This document shows, piece after piece, positions 43,266 through 51,977 of a DNA stretch of 64,000 nt. How positions within the stretch are numbered: the first letter of the stretch is position 1; every line of letters starts with the position of its first letter. Both the position numbers and the translations under genes were made by a program. Origin of the DNA: VAXT01 sp035318925 (GTDB taxonomy: Bacteria; Actinomycetota; Thermoleophilia; Gaiellales; Gaiellaceae); the NCBI GenBank assembly GCA_035318925.1, contig DATHDS010000023.1, forward strand, positions 53,711-117,710. The letters are read 5' to 3'. A model generated the notes under the pieces. It ran no database searches, was not told where the DNA came from, and saw only the letters and a program-made list of their open reading frames with translations.

Positions 43266-43481
43266 ATGCCGATCTACGAGTACGTGTGCATGGAGTGCGA
43301 GTCGCATTTCGAGGAGCTCGTCCGGAACGGGGAAGCAGTCAGCTGCCCCGACTGCGAGGCCTCGAACGTTCGCAAGCAGTTCTCCGTGTTCGCGACTCAT
43401 GGCGCCGCCGAGCAGCCGAGCTACGGTGGGCCGATGCCGTCCGGAGGCTGTTGCGGTGGGAGCTGTGGCTGCGGGCACTGA
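43266..43481 (+). CDS. FmdB-family zinc-ribbon protein
   Basis: A 71-residue protein. MPIYEYVCMECESHFEEL and CPDCEASNVRK give the CxxC...CxxC zinc ribbon of the FmdB/CxxC family. The C-terminal SGGCCGGSCGCGH tail adds a cluster of cysteines typical of the long form. FmdB relates to formamidase regulation by name only; the true role is unknown. TAGACT lies 9 nt upstream of the ATG, so the leader is 2-3 nt. Confidence 0.88.
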   Translation: MPIYEYVCMECESHFEELVRNGEAVSCPDCEASNVRKQFSVFATHGAAEQPSYGGPMPSGGCCGGSCGCGH

Positions 43482-44103
43482 GCTAGACGTTTACGCGGCG
43501 CAGACCGCCACGTGCACGCGGTGCCGGTTGTCCGAGGGGCGGACGCAGGTCGTCTTCGGCAACGGCGACCCGAACGCGGACTTGATGTTCGTCGGCGAGG
43601 CGCCGGGCTTCCACGAGGACAAGCAGGGGTTCCCGTTCGTCGGCCAGGCGGGGAAGCTGCTCGATCAGCTGCTCGGAGGCATCGGCCTGACCCGCGGCGA
43701 CGTGTACGTCGCGAATGTTTTGAAATGCCGCCCACCTGGAAACCGCGACCCGATGCCGGACGAGATCGAGGCCTGCGAGAGCCATCTCTTCCGGCAGGTC
43801 GAGCTGATCGAGCCGAAAGTCGTGGCGACGCTGGGGAACTTCTCCACGAAGCTCCTCTCCGGCAAGCAGCTCGGGATCACGCGGGTGCACGGCCAGGAGC
43901 AGCAGGTCACGCTCGGCGGGCGGAGCGTTCTGCTCTACCCGCTGTACCACCCGGCCGCAGCGCTGTACACGCCGTCGATGCTGGAGGTCCTCAAGGAGGA
44001 TTTCGCCAAGATCCCGGCGCTGCTCGGCCGTGACGCCGAGCCGGTCCCGGAGCCCGAGCCGCTGCGCGTCGCCGAGCCCGCCGTCCAGCTCGGCCTCTTT
44101 TAG
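43465..44103 (+). CDS. type 4 uracil-DNA glycosylase
   Basis: A 212-residue Fe-S uracil-DNA glycosylase (UDG family 4, UdgA-like). Fe-S ligand Cys pairs appear as CTRCRL near residue 15, with the catalytic GEAPGFHEDKQGFPFVG and the NVLKCRPPGNRDP loop. HPAAAL near 170 is the product-side His motif. Start GTG 43465, overlapping the FmdB gene by 17 nt; GTG 43456 is possible. It removes uracil from deaminated DNA. Confidence 0.93.
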   Translation: MAAGTELDVYAAQTATCTRCRLSEGRTQVVFGNGDPNADLMFVGEAPGFHEDKQGFPFVGQAGKLLDQLLGGIGLTRGDVYVANVLKCRPPGNRDPMPDEIEACESHLFRQVELIEPKVVATLGNFSTKLLSGKQLGITRVHGQEQQVTLGGRSVLLYPLYHPAAALYTPSMLEVLKEDFAKIPALLGRDAEPVPEPEPLRVAEPAVQLGLF

Positions 44104-44113
44104 GCTCACCGCC

Positions 44114-44536
44114 ATGGAGCAGGAGTCGTCCTCGCCGGAGGAGACGGAACGCATCGCCCGGACGCTCGCCGCCGAGCTGCGCCTGGGCGACGTCGTCACC
44201 GTCTCGGGGGAGCTCGGATCGGGCAAGACGACCTTCGTGCGCGGGGCCTGCCGCGCGCTCGGCGTCCAGGGCCCGGTGACGAGCCCGACCTTCACGATCG
44301 GCCATCGGTACCGTGGAGACGTGGACGTGTCCCACCTCGACCTCTACCGGTTCGAGAGCGTCTCACCGGCGGAGTGGGGCGACCTCGAGCCCTATTTCGA
44401 CGGCGCCGTGTGCTTCGTGGAGTGGCCCGAGGCGGCCGGCGACGCGCTGCCCGCGCCGCGCTTCCGCGTCGTCTTGCGGCATGCGGGAGCAGACCGCAGG
44501 CTGATCGAGATCGAGAGTGTTGACGCTCGCGTTTGA
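44114..44536 (+). CDS. tsaE: tRNA t6A37 biosynthesis ATPase
   Basis: A 140-residue TsaE/YjeE P-loop protein: Walker A GELGSGKTTFV, switch-type TSPTFTI, HLDLYRFES and the conserved VEWPEAAGD. It helps TsaB-TsaD form threonylcarbamoyl adenosine on tRNAs reading ANN codons. ATG 44114 is 7 nt after TAGGCT (44101-44106), which includes the UDG stop codon, so an internal leaderless promoter is likely. It overlaps tsaB by 20 nt. Confidence 0.93.
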   Translation: MEQESSSPEETERIARTLAAELRLGDVVTVSGELGSGKTTFVRGACRALGVQGPVTSPTFTIGHRYRGDVDVSHLDLYRFESVSPAEWGDLEPYFDGAVCFVEWPEAAGDALPAPRFRVVLRHAGADRRLIEIESVDARV

Positions 44537-45122
44537 CACGGCCACGAGCGTGGCGACGAGCGCCCTCGTCGAGGACGGAGAGACGCTCGGCGAGCGAGTC
44601 GGCCTGCCTGGGCGGCTGCTGGAGGGCGTCGAAGAGCTGTTCAACGGCGCTGGGGTCCAGCCGACCGAGCTGCAGCGCATCGTCGCGGGCACGGGGCCCG
44701 GGAGCTTCACGAGCCTGCGCATGGGGCTCGCAGCGGCGCGTGCGCTCGCACTCGCCCTCGACTTGAGCGTGGCCGGCGTCTCGACGCTGGATGCTCTGGC
44801 CTCCGGAGCCCCGGGCGCCCTGCCAATAATCGACGCGCGCCGCAAGGAGGTCTTCACCCTGATCGACGGCGAGCCTGTCGCAATCGGCCCTGACCGACTT
44901 AGCAACAGTCTGTTGCAAGGTCGAATCTGTGTGGGAGATGGGGCTGTTCGGTATCGCGACGTGCTGGAGGCGGCCGGGGCAGATGTGCCGCCCGACGACA
45001 GCGAGCTGCACGTTCCGCGGGCGGCACTCCACGCGAGGCTCGCGCGCGACTTCGGGCCCGCGGAGCTTGTCGAGCCGATCTACGTCCGTGCTCCCGACGC
45101 GGACAAGGCGCTCGAGCGGTGA
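44517..45122 (+). CDS. tsaB: tRNA t6A37 threonylcarbamoyltransferase dimerization subunit
   Basis: A 201-residue ASKHA-fold protein (YeaZ/TsaB) that heterodimerises with TsaD. LAFDTATSVATSALV (phosphate 1 motif), GTGPGSFTSLRMGLAAARAL and IIDARRKEVF are characteristic. A copy of the 22-bp palindromic repeat encodes LSNSLLQ at residues 128-134, replacing part of the family's variable middle. The C-terminal part EPIYVRAPDADKAL is conserved, so the insert did not break the frame. Overlaps rimI by 4 nt (GTGA). Confidence 0.92.
   Translation: MLTLAFDTATSVATSALVEDGETLGERVGLPGRLLEGVEELFNGAGVQPTELQRIVAGTGPGSFTSLRMGLAAARALALALDLSVAGVSTLDALASGAPGALPIIDARRKEVFTLIDGEPVAIGPDRLSNSLLQGRICVGDGAVRYRDVLEAAGADVPPDDSELHVPRAALHARLARDFGPAELVEPIYVRAPDADKALER
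44897..44918 (+). repeat. 22-bp palindromic repeat, copy 2 (inside tsaB)
   Basis: Identical to 4031-4052 in polA, same strand and the same codon phase. The flanks of the two copies are unrelated. Confidence 0.8.
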
Positions 45123-45583
45123 TCGAGTTCCGCAAGCTGAAGCTTCGCGACCTGAACTCGATCGAGGAGATCGAGCGCGCCTCGTACCCGACTCCGTGGT
45201 CGCGCTCGATGTTCGCGGGCGAGCTCGCCAAGCCGTCGTCCATCTGCCTCGGCGCGATCGACACCGATCGGAACGAGCTCGTCGGCTACCTGATCATCTC
45301 TCGCTATGTCGACGCCTGGCACGTGATGAACGTCGCGGTCGCCGAGCCCTACCGTCGCCGCGGCATCGCAACAGGCTTGATCGAGCGCCTGTTCGAGGAC
45401 ACCGCGCGCGACAGCCGCCGTGGGTACACGCTGGAGGTGCGGGTCTCGAACGAGGCCGCGATCCGCCTCTACGAGCAGCTCGGATTCAAAGCGCGAGGGA
45501 TTCGGCGGGGCTACTACACGGACAACCGCGAGGACGCCTTGATCATGTGGAAGGACCCCGTTAGGGAGCAAGCGAGCGCGTGA
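45119..45583 (+). CDS. rimI: ribosomal-protein S18 alanine N-acetyltransferase-like
   Basis: A 154-residue GNAT. The acetyl-CoA loop is PYRRRGIATGLIE with MNVAVAE before it; EVRVSNEAAIRLYEQLGFKARGIRRGYYTDNREDALIM is the RimI hallmark. Its place between tsaB and tsaD is the usual actinobacterial arrangement. It acetylates S18 (and other N-termini) in known relatives. Confidence 0.92.
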   Translation: MIEFRKLKLRDLNSIEEIERASYPTPWSRSMFAGELAKPSSICLGAIDTDRNELVGYLIISRYVDAWHVMNVAVAEPYRRRGIATGLIERLFEDTARDSRRGYTLEVRVSNEAAIRLYEQLGFKARGIRRGYYTDNREDALIMWKDPVREQASA

Positions 45584-46548
45584 TCCTCGGCATCGAGACT
45601 TCATGCGATGAGACTGCGGCGGCGCTCGTGACCGAGGACGGGGAGATCCTCGCCAACGTCGTGTCCTCGCAGGCCGACCTGCACGCGAAATACGGTGGGG
45701 TCGTGCCGGAAGTCGCGTCGCGCCGGCACCTCGAGCTCGTGACACCGGTCGTCCGCGAGGCGCTCGAGGAGGCTGGTACGAGTCTCGGCGACATCGAGCG
45801 CATCGCCGTCACCCGCGGCCCGGGGCTGATTGGTGCGCTCCTGGTCGGCCTGTCTGCGGCCAAGGCACTCGCCTGGGCGCTGCGGCTTCCCCTCGTGCCG
45901 GTCGACCACCTACACGGCCATGTCGCGTCGCTCTTCCTCCAGCCCGACCCTGTCGAGCCGCCGTTTCTCTGTCTGCTCGCGAGTGGGGGCCACACCCTCG
46001 TGCTCGACGTCCAGGACCACGGCGGCTACCGCGTCGTCGGCACGACGCTCGACGATGCAGCCGGCGAAGCCTTCGACAAGGGCGCACGCCTGCTCGGCCT
46101 CGGCTACCCGGGCGGTGCCGCGATCGACCGGCTCGCGCGCGAGGGCGATGCCGAGGCCTTCGCGTTTCCGGTTGCGCGGGTGCCGGGCCTGGATTTCTCC
46201 TTCTCGGGGCTGAAGACGGCTCTCCTCTACAAGGTGCGTGAGCTCGCGGCCGACGAGCTCGCGCTCCGCCGGGCCGACCTCGCTGCGTCCTACCAGCGCG
46301 CAATCGTCCGGGCGCTCGTCGAGCGCGCGATTGCGGCGGCGGACCAGATCGGCGCCGATCGGATCGCCGTCGTCGGCGGGGTCGCCGCCAATTCGGAGCT
46401 CCGCGCGTCGCTCCCGGACGCCGCACTTGCGCCGCTCGCCCTCTGCACCGACAACGCCGCGATGATCGCCTCGGCCGCCCGTTACGTCGAAGAGATCCCC
46501 TTCGCTCGTTATCTTGCATTGGATGCGTATGCGTCTACGGCGGCGTGA
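45580..46548 (+). CDS. tsaD: tRNA N6-adenosine threonylcarbamoyltransferase
   Basis: A 322-residue catalytic subunit of t6A synthesis. ILGIETSCDETAAALV, the metal-binding HLHGHVASLF (H-x-x-x-H), LASGGHT, GEAFDKGARLLGLGYPGG and VVGGVAANSELR are all present. Length is normal. GTG start overlapping rimI (GTGA). The subtilase gene overlaps its end. Confidence 0.96.
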   Translation: MILGIETSCDETAAALVTEDGEILANVVSSQADLHAKYGGVVPEVASRRHLELVTPVVREALEEAGTSLGDIERIAVTRGPGLIGALLVGLSAAKALAWALRLPLVPVDHLHGHVASLFLQPDPVEPPFLCLLASGGHTLVLDVQDHGGYRVVGTTLDDAAGEAFDKGARLLGLGYPGGAAIDRLAREGDAEAFAFPVARVPGLDFSFSGLKTALLYKVRELAADELALRRADLAASYQRAIVRALVERAIAAADQIGADRIAVVGGVAANSELRASLPDAALAPLALCTDNAAMIASAARYVEEIPFARYLALDAYASTAA

Positions 46549-49105
46549 GGCTCCGCAGCTCGGCGTGCTCGGCGCGATTGCGCTGGCCGCCACGCTGCTG
46601 TCCGTTGCTGCGGGCGCGGGCGGTGCGAGTCACGCGAGAGCGGGCGCCACGGCGGCGGCCTGGCGCGGTCTCGTCGGTACGCCTCGACAGCAGGTTGCGG
46701 TCGGGCAGCGTGCCATCGTCGTCCTGAACAGCCCGTCCCTCGCGGATCGGGTCGCCGCCGCCGGCGGGACGGCGACCGAGTCGCAACAACGGCAGTGGAC
46801 GGCAGCCGGGCTGGCTGCGGACAACCTGCTCATCACCCGCCTTGCGCAAGAGGGCGTGCTGATCAGGCCCGAGCACCGCTTCGCGCGTGTGCTGACCGGC
46901 TTCTCGGCACCCCTCGACCCGCGAGCAGTCACGCTGCTCGAGCACGCGCCTGAGGTCGCCGGCGTCTATCCCGTCCGCATCGCGTATCCGGCGTCCATGT
47001 CCTCGACCCTGATCGAGCAAGGGAGGCTCGCCGCGGGCTCGGGCTCACGGGCAAACGTCTTCCTCCCCGGCTTCGACGGGAGCGGCGTGACGATCGCTCT
47101 CCTCGACACCGGGATCGAGGCGAGGCACCCCTATCTGCTCGGCCAGGTTGCCGCGGGGTACGACGTTGTCGACTCCGACGGCGATCCCGGCGCGACCGCG
47201 AGCCCCGAGGACCCGACTCGCCTCGAGCGGCACGGGACGCAGATGGCGGGGCTCATGGTCGGCTCGGAAGGTCCTGCCGGCCTGAACGGGATCGCCAGTG
47301 GGGCGACCATCCTTCCGATCCGGGTCGCGGGGTGGCAGCGCGAAGCAAGCGGGCGGTGGGCGGTGTTCGGCCGCACCGACCAGGTCGTCGCCGGGCTCGA
47401 ACGAGCGGTCGATCCAAACGATGACGGCGTCGCGCTCGATGCGGCGAGGGTCGCAGTCGTCGGAGTCGCGGAGCCTTTCGCTGCGTTCGAGGACAGCCCC
47501 TCTGCCAGGGCCGTCGCCGGCGCGCTGCGGCTCGACACGCTCGTCGTCACGCCGGCGGGCAACGACGGCGTCGCGGGCCCGGGCTACGGCAGCATCTCGG
47601 GGCCGGGTGGCTCACGGGCGGCGCTGACGGTGGGCGCCGCGGACACCCGAGCCTCGTCCGTGTCCGTCGACGTCGTGATCCGATCGGGCCTCGGCGTCTT
47701 CTTCGACCGGCGCGTGCCGCTCGTGGGCGCAGTCGCTCCGCGCGGGAATCTCTTTCTCCGCCTCGGTGCGCCACGGCTGGAGCGCTCCGCGATCGAGAAC
47801 GGCATCCCCCCGAGGCTCGGCGACTTCTTCGACGAGAGGGGCTTTAGCAACGTCGCGGGCCGCGCGGCCCTCGTCCCGGCGGGCTCTGATCCCAGTTATG
47901 CGGCGCAGCAGGCGGTGAAGGCCGGTGCGGCGCTCGCCGTCGTCTACGGGGACGAGCTGCCGGGCGGCGGCATCGGGCTCGACGAGGGAGTGACGGTTCC
48001 GGTCGTCACCATTCCCGGCTGGGCCGGTCAGGCCGCGCTCGATTCGGTCCGCTCCGGCAGGCAGCCGTTCGTCTCGATCGGCATGGCCAGGGGCGAGGCC
48101 AGCAGCGCCGTGGGGCGGGTGGCGCCCTTCTCGTCCCGGGGCCTCGCGTTCGACGGCTTCGTCAAGCCCGACATCGTCGCCCCCGGAGTCAGCCTGCTCA
48201 CAGCCGACCCTGGCCCGGCGGAAGACGGCACTGCGCGCTACTCCAGCTTGAGCGGCTCGAGCGCGGCGGCTGCCGTCGTCGCCGGCGCGGCGGCGCTGCT
48301 TGCCCAGTCGAGGCCCGAGCTCGACGCGTCCGCTCTCAAGGGGCTGCTTGCGGGATCAGCTAGGCCGCTGGCCCGGCAATCGGTCGCGGCCCAGGGCGCG
48401 GGACTGCTCGACCTCGGGGCGGCGCGAGCAGGCGAGGTCGCCGCGTTGCCCACGACGATGAGCTTCGGCCGCGCAACAGGGGACGGCTGGCACGCCACGC
48501 GGAAACTGATCCTGCGCAACCTCTCGTCGCGGCGGCTCCGGCTCCGCGTCTTCGCGGACGAGCGCGACAAGGGCGGCGGCCGTGGCCTCGTCTTCGCATT
48601 TGCTCCCGCACGGTTGCGCATCCCGCCGGGCGGGGTCGCGCGAGTGTACGTCGCCGCTCGCTCGCTGACCCCGGCCGGCCCTCCGGTCGAGGGCATGTTC
48701 AGCGTGCGCCCCGAGGGGAGCGCGTCGATCCGGATTCCGTGGCTCGTCACCTTCCGGCCAAGTGACGACGAGCTGCTGGGGTCGGTCCGGCTCTCCACGG
48801 CGGCGTTCCGTCCTTCGGACAACGCGCCGGCGGTGCTCTCCTTCCAGGCCGGCCGCATCGCGAAGGGCGGGCAGCTCGAGCCGGTCGCTCTCCTCGAGCT
48901 CGACCTCCGCGGCCCCCACGGCGCGCGACTCGGCATCCTGGCCCGGCTCCGCGACCTCCTGCCGGGGCGCTACGCGTTCGGGCTCACGGGTCGCGATGCG
49001 AAGGGCGAGACGCTCGAGCGTGGCCGCTATCGCGTGAAGCTGACCGCCTACCCCACCGGCGAGGGGCCTCCGAGCAGAGCCTCGGTCGTCTTCGCCATTC
49101 GCTAG
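46523..49105 (+). CDS. subtilisin-like (S8) serine protease with PA domain
   Basis: An 860-residue secreted protease. Signal-like N-terminus (APQLGVLGAIALAATLLSVAAGAG). An inhibitor-like pro-region precedes the catalytic domain with Asp in IALLDTGIEARHPY, His in RHGTQMAGLM and Ser in SLSGSSAAAAVVAGAA; the usual GTSMA reads GSSAA. A protease-associated (PA) domain is inserted (about 445-520), and the C-terminal ~200 residues are beta-rich (Fn3-like). Start alternatives TTG 46514 and ATG 46529; ATG 46523 chosen. It overlaps tsaD by 26 nt, which suggests cotranscription with the t6A genes, probably without functional link. Confidence 0.88.
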   Translation: MRMRLRRREAPQLGVLGAIALAATLLSVAAGAGGASHARAGATAAAWRGLVGTPRQQVAVGQRAIVVLNSPSLADRVAAAGGTATESQQRQWTAAGLAADNLLITRLAQEGVLIRPEHRFARVLTGFSAPLDPRAVTLLEHAPEVAGVYPVRIAYPASMSSTLIEQGRLAAGSGSRANVFLPGFDGSGVTIALLDTGIEARHPYLLGQVAAGYDVVDSDGDPGATASPEDPTRLERHGTQMAGLMVGSEGPAGLNGIASGATILPIRVAGWQREASGRWAVFGRTDQVVAGLERAVDPNDDGVALDAARVAVVGVAEPFAAFEDSPSARAVAGALRLDTLVVTPAGNDGVAGPGYGSISGPGGSRAALTVGAADTRASSVSVDVVIRSGLGVFFDRRVPLVGAVAPRGNLFLRLGAPRLERSAIENGIPPRLGDFFDERGFSNVAGRAALVPAGSDPSYAAQQAVKAGAALAVVYGDELPGGGIGLDEGVTVPVVTIPGWAGQAALDSVRSGRQPFVSIGMARGEASSAVGRVAPFSSRGLAFDGFVKPDIVAPGVSLLTADPGPAEDGTARYSSLSGSSAAAAVVAGAAALLAQSRPELDASALKGLLAGSARPLARQSVAAQGAGLLDLGAARAGEVAALPTTMSFGRATGDGWHATRKLILRNLSSRRLRLRVFADERDKGGGRGLVFAFAPARLRIPPGGVARVYVAARSLTPAGPPVEGMFSVRPEGSASIRIPWLVTFRPSDDELLGSVRLSTAAFRPSDNAPAVLSFQAGRIAKGGQLEPVALLELDLRGPHGARLGILARLRDLLPGRYAFGLTGRDAKGETLERGRYRVKLTAYPTGEGPPSRASVVFAIR

Positions 49106-49222
49106 ATGGGTGATGCCACGAGATCGTGGCTTCGGTGCGTGAGCTGGTCCCTCTGGGGCGCGGCGGCGAGGCGTTGCCGATGCCCTCAGCATCGGTGACG
49201 ACTCGACGGCGTGAAGCGGACA

Positions 49223-49260
49223 CGACGGCCGGCGGCCCGCTTGCGGGCCGGGGGCCGTCG
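49223..49260 (+). terminator. long hairpin after the protease gene
   Basis: Outer arms CGACGGCC / GGCCGTCG and an inner perfect GGCCCGC-TT-GCGGGCC stem. A very stable structure 118 bp after the stop and 80 bp before the gdh -10 box. The rest of 49106-49396 shows no gene; CCACGAGATCGTGG at 49112-49125 is a near-palindrome, with GCGAGATCGTGG-like bases repeated near 49300. Confidence 0.6.
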
Positions 49261-49340
49261 CGGGAGCGGCCCAGACGACCAGATCGCGCATCCGGAGCCG
49301 CGAGATCGTGGCATCAATCATCTGGCGCGACGGCGCGGCT

Positions 49341-49346
49341 TATACT
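49341..49346 (+). promoter_or_regulatory. -10 box of the glutamate dehydrogenase gene
   Basis: TATACT about 50 nt before the GTG start. The leader has a good ribosome-binding site (AAGGAG at 49384-49389), in contrast to the leaderless genes. Confidence 0.4.
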
Positions 49347-49396
49347 CGCGGCCAAGCGGTTTTCTCCCCTTTGCAGCGAAATCAAGGAGTGACAGA

Positions 49397-50671
49397 GTGA
49401 CCATCGTCGAGGCTCCCGTCTCCCATCTCCACGAGAACCCGTTCGAGCTGGCCCAGGATCAGCTGCGGAAGGTCGCCGACGTTTTCCAGATCGACCAGAA
49501 CCTGATCGAGGTCCTGCGGCAGTGCAAGAAGGCCGTCGTCTGTTCGATCCCGGTCGTCATGGACAACGGCTCGGTCCAGGCTTTCGAGGGCTACCGGGTG
49601 ACGCACAACATCGCGCGCGGGCCGTCCAAGGGTGGGATCCGCTACCACCCCGACGTGACGCTCGACGAGGTCAAGGCGCTGTCGATGTGGATGACCTGGA
49701 AGTGCGCGCTGATGAACATCCCGTTCGGCGGCGCGAAGGGTGGGATCGCCTGCGACCCGAAGAAGATGTCGCAGATGGAGCTGCAGAAGATGACCCGCCG
49801 CTACACGACGGAGATCATCAACGAGATCGGCCCGGAGAAGGACATCCCGGCCCCCGACGTGGGGACGGACGGGGCGGTCATGGCCTGGATCTTCGACACG
49901 TACTCGATGAACAAGGGCCACTCGGTTCTCGGCGTCGTCACCGGCAAGCCCCTGAACATCGGCGGCTCGTTGGGCAGGCTCGAAGCGACGGCGCGCGGCG
50001 CGCTGTACTGCATCCGGGAGGCGGTTCGCAAGCAGGAGGCTACGATCGCCGGTCAGCGCGTCGTGATCGAGGGGTTCGGTAACGTGGGGAGCTTCCTGGC
50101 GAAGTTCCTGGCCGAGGAGGGGGCGACGGTGATTGCGGCCTCCGACTCTTCCGGCGGCGTCTACAACGCGAATGGGATCGACGTCGACCAGGCAATCGCG
50201 CACAAGCAGGAGACCGGCGCGCTCACGGGCCTGAACGGAACGGAGGCGATTACGGACGAGGAGCTCCTGGTGCTCGACTGCGACGTCCTTGCGCCCTGCG
50301 CGCTCGAGCAGGTGATCACGACCGAGAACGCGGACAAGATCAAGGCGAGGATCGTCTGCGAGGGCGCGAACGGACCGACGACTCCCGCGGCCGACGAGAT
50401 CCTCGAAGACCGCGGCGTGCTCGTCCTGCCCGACGTGCTCGCGAACGCGGGCGGCGTGGTCGTTTCTTACTTCGAGTGGGTCCAGGGCCTCCAGGAGTAC
50501 TTCTGGAAGGAGGACGAGGTGAACGCGCGGCTGAACGACATCTCGACTCGCGCGTTCAACGAGACCTGGGCGACCCGCGAGGTCCGTGGCACGAGCATGC
50601 GTATGGCCGCGTACGGCTTGGCGGTGCAGCGCGTCTCGGAAGCGACCACGACGCGCGGCCTCTATCCCTAG
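49397..50671 (+). CDS. gdhA: glutamate dehydrogenase
   Basis: A 424-residue Glu/Leu/Phe/Val dehydrogenase for glutamate-2-oxoglutarate interconversion. The catalytic Lys lies in PFGGAKGGI, the substrate part in GPSKGGIRYHPDV (K of the dehydrogenase signature), and the Rossmann fold in VIEGFGNVGSFLAKFL. VGTDGAVMAWIFDTYS and EGANGPTTPAAD are also typical. Length fits the NAD-type ~420-residue class; cofactor choice is not certain. GTG start after AAGGAG. Confidence 0.95.
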   Translation: MTIVEAPVSHLHENPFELAQDQLRKVADVFQIDQNLIEVLRQCKKAVVCSIPVVMDNGSVQAFEGYRVTHNIARGPSKGGIRYHPDVTLDEVKALSMWMTWKCALMNIPFGGAKGGIACDPKKMSQMELQKMTRRYTTEIINEIGPEKDIPAPDVGTDGAVMAWIFDTYSMNKGHSVLGVVTGKPLNIGGSLGRLEATARGALYCIREAVRKQEATIAGQRVVIEGFGNVGSFLAKFLAEEGATVIAASDSSGGVYNANGIDVDQAIAHKQETGALTGLNGTEAITDEELLVLDCDVLAPCALEQVITTENADKIKARIVCEGANGPTTPAADEILEDRGVLVLPDVLANAGGVVVSYFEWVQGLQEYFWKEDEVNARLNDISTRAFNETWATREVRGTSMRMAAYGLAVQRVSEATTTRGLYP

Positions 50672-50903
50672 AGTCGTCCTCTACGGCGCGACCGAATGCC
50701 ACCTCTGCGAGCGGGCACGCGCGACCGTACTCGCGCTCAAGGAAGAACTCGGCTTCGAGCTCGAGGAGATCGCGATCGACGGCGATCCCGATCTGGAAGC
50801 GCGCTACCGGGAGCTGATCCCGGTCGTCGAGATCGACGGCAAGCAGGCCTTCACGTACTTCGTGCAACCCGACGCACTGCGCCGGAAGCTGGATCGTGGA
50901 TAA
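50586..50903 (+). CDS. glutaredoxin-like protein
   Basis: From residue 30 it is a thioredoxin-fold small protein: VVLYGATECHLCERARATV with a CHLC redox motif (CxxC) and LIPVVEIDGKQAFTYFVQP, the cis-Pro region of glutaredoxin-like (DUF836) proteins. The only standard start is GTG 50586, giving 105 residues and an 86-bp overlap with gdhA. The conserved part begins at about 50673, right after the gdhA stop, so the true start may be a non-standard codon there. Confidence 0.75.
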   Translation: MARACVWPRTAWRCSASRKRPRRAASIPRVVLYGATECHLCERARATVLALKEELGFELEEIAIDGDPDLEARYRELIPVVEIDGKQAFTYFVQPDALRRKLDRG

Positions 50904-50981
50904 CCGCTGGCGGGCGGAGCCGGGCTTTGCCCGAGCGTAGCCCAGGGGATGTTCGACCGTGCGAACTGGAAGAAGGGGGCT

Positions 50982-51008
50982 CACGGGGGAAACATGGTTT
51001 CCCCCGTG
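50982..51008 (+). terminator. perfect 12-bp inverted repeat
   Basis: CACGGGGGAAAC, ATG loop, GTTTCCCCCGTG. It follows the glutaredoxin gene by 79 bp. Nearby is GTTCG-N6-CGAAC (50951-50966). A terminator is the simplest reading; a protein-binding palindrome is possible. No gene is visible in 50904-51113. Confidence 0.5.
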
Positions 51009-51113
51009 CTCAAGGCGGAAGCGCTGCGCCGCAGGTTGGCACAAGCTCGCTCCTGAGCCGGGACTTTGTAACAGTCCGACGCAAGCGGCGACGCCAACTG
51101 TAAGAATCCTTGT

Positions 51114-51770
51114 GTGGTGTTACAAACCCCCACGCCGGGCCCGGTACCGCCGCCGGATCGACTCACGGTCGGCGTCGCGGCCCGCCTCAGCCGCTATCTC
51201 CAGATCCTGACCCAGGCGAAGAAGATGGGGAAGAGCCGGATCTCCTCGCAGGAGATCTCGGACTACACGAACATCAACGCCACGCAGATCCGCCGCGACC
51301 TGTCGGCGTTCGGGAAGTTCGGCAAGCGCGGGGTGGGCTACAACATCGACAGCCTGCTCGGCGAGATCCGGAAGATCCTCCGGACCCAGGGTCAGCACAA
51401 CATCGTGCTCGTCGGAGCCGGGCGGCTCGGTGAGGCGATCGTCAGCTCGCCGATCTTCGCCGAGCACGGCATCCACATCGCCGCGATCGTGGACACCGAT
51501 CCCGAGAAGGTGGGGCGGACCGTCGGTGAGGTCGAAGTCAGCGACTACCGAGAGCTCAGCGACCTGGTGCGGGAGAAGAACATCATCGTCGGCGTCCTCG
51601 CGGTGCCGGCCACGAGCGCGCAGCAGGCGGCCGAGGATCTCGTCGACTCCGGTCTGAAGATCATCTTCAACTACTCGGAGGCGCTGCTCGACGTCCCCTC
51701 GGACGTCGCGGTGCACACGTCGAACCCGGCCGTCGATCTTCTGTACGCGCTTTACTTTCATCTGACCTAA
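51114..51770 (+). CDS. rex: redox-sensing transcriptional repressor Rex
   Basis: A 218-residue NAD(H)-sensing repressor. N-terminal winged helix (LSRYLQILTQAKKMGKSRISSQEI...NINATQIRRDLSAFGKFGKRGVGY) and a Rossmann domain (VLVGAGRLGEAIVSS) ending with the swapped C-terminal helix LLYALYFHLT. NADH binding releases it from DNA in relatives. TTGT-N8-ACAA at 51109-51124 overlaps the GTG start and is a weak match to a Rex site. Ribosome-binding site not evident. Confidence 0.94.
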   Translation: MVLQTPTPGPVPPPDRLTVGVAARLSRYLQILTQAKKMGKSRISSQEISDYTNINATQIRRDLSAFGKFGKRGVGYNIDSLLGEIRKILRTQGQHNIVLVGAGRLGEAIVSSPIFAEHGIHIAAIVDTDPEKVGRTVGEVEVSDYRELSDLVREKNIIVGVLAVPATSAQQAAEDLVDSGLKIIFNYSEALLDVPSDVAVHTSNPAVDLLYALYFHLT

Positions 51771-51977
51771 CCCGTTGCGAGGCCTGCGCGATAGGACGGC
51801 CGCGCCGGCGGAGCCGGCACGGTCTCTAGTCGGCATCGCAAGCGACGCCTTGGTCTACTTCCACCTGACGTAGCCGCAACCGCCACGTCGAGCCGTGTCC
51901 GCCGCGGACATGTGTGGTGCCTGGCACCGGTCACGGCCGAAAGAGACAGTCGTGCTCGGAGTCGTGAAGATGCCCTG
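51771..51977 (+). other. non-coding interval after rex with a rex-tail-like fragment
   Basis: Holds a short in-frame piece ending LVYFHLT and TAG at 51871-51873, very like the Rex end LYFHLT, and an inverted repeat GGTGCC-T-GGCACC at 51916-51928. No gene. Confidence 0.4.

Noticed and set aside
49106..49396. Searched for a small gene or tRNA.
   Set aside because: No tRNA cloverleaf or ORF with a ribosome-binding site; it holds a terminator hairpin and the gdh promoter.
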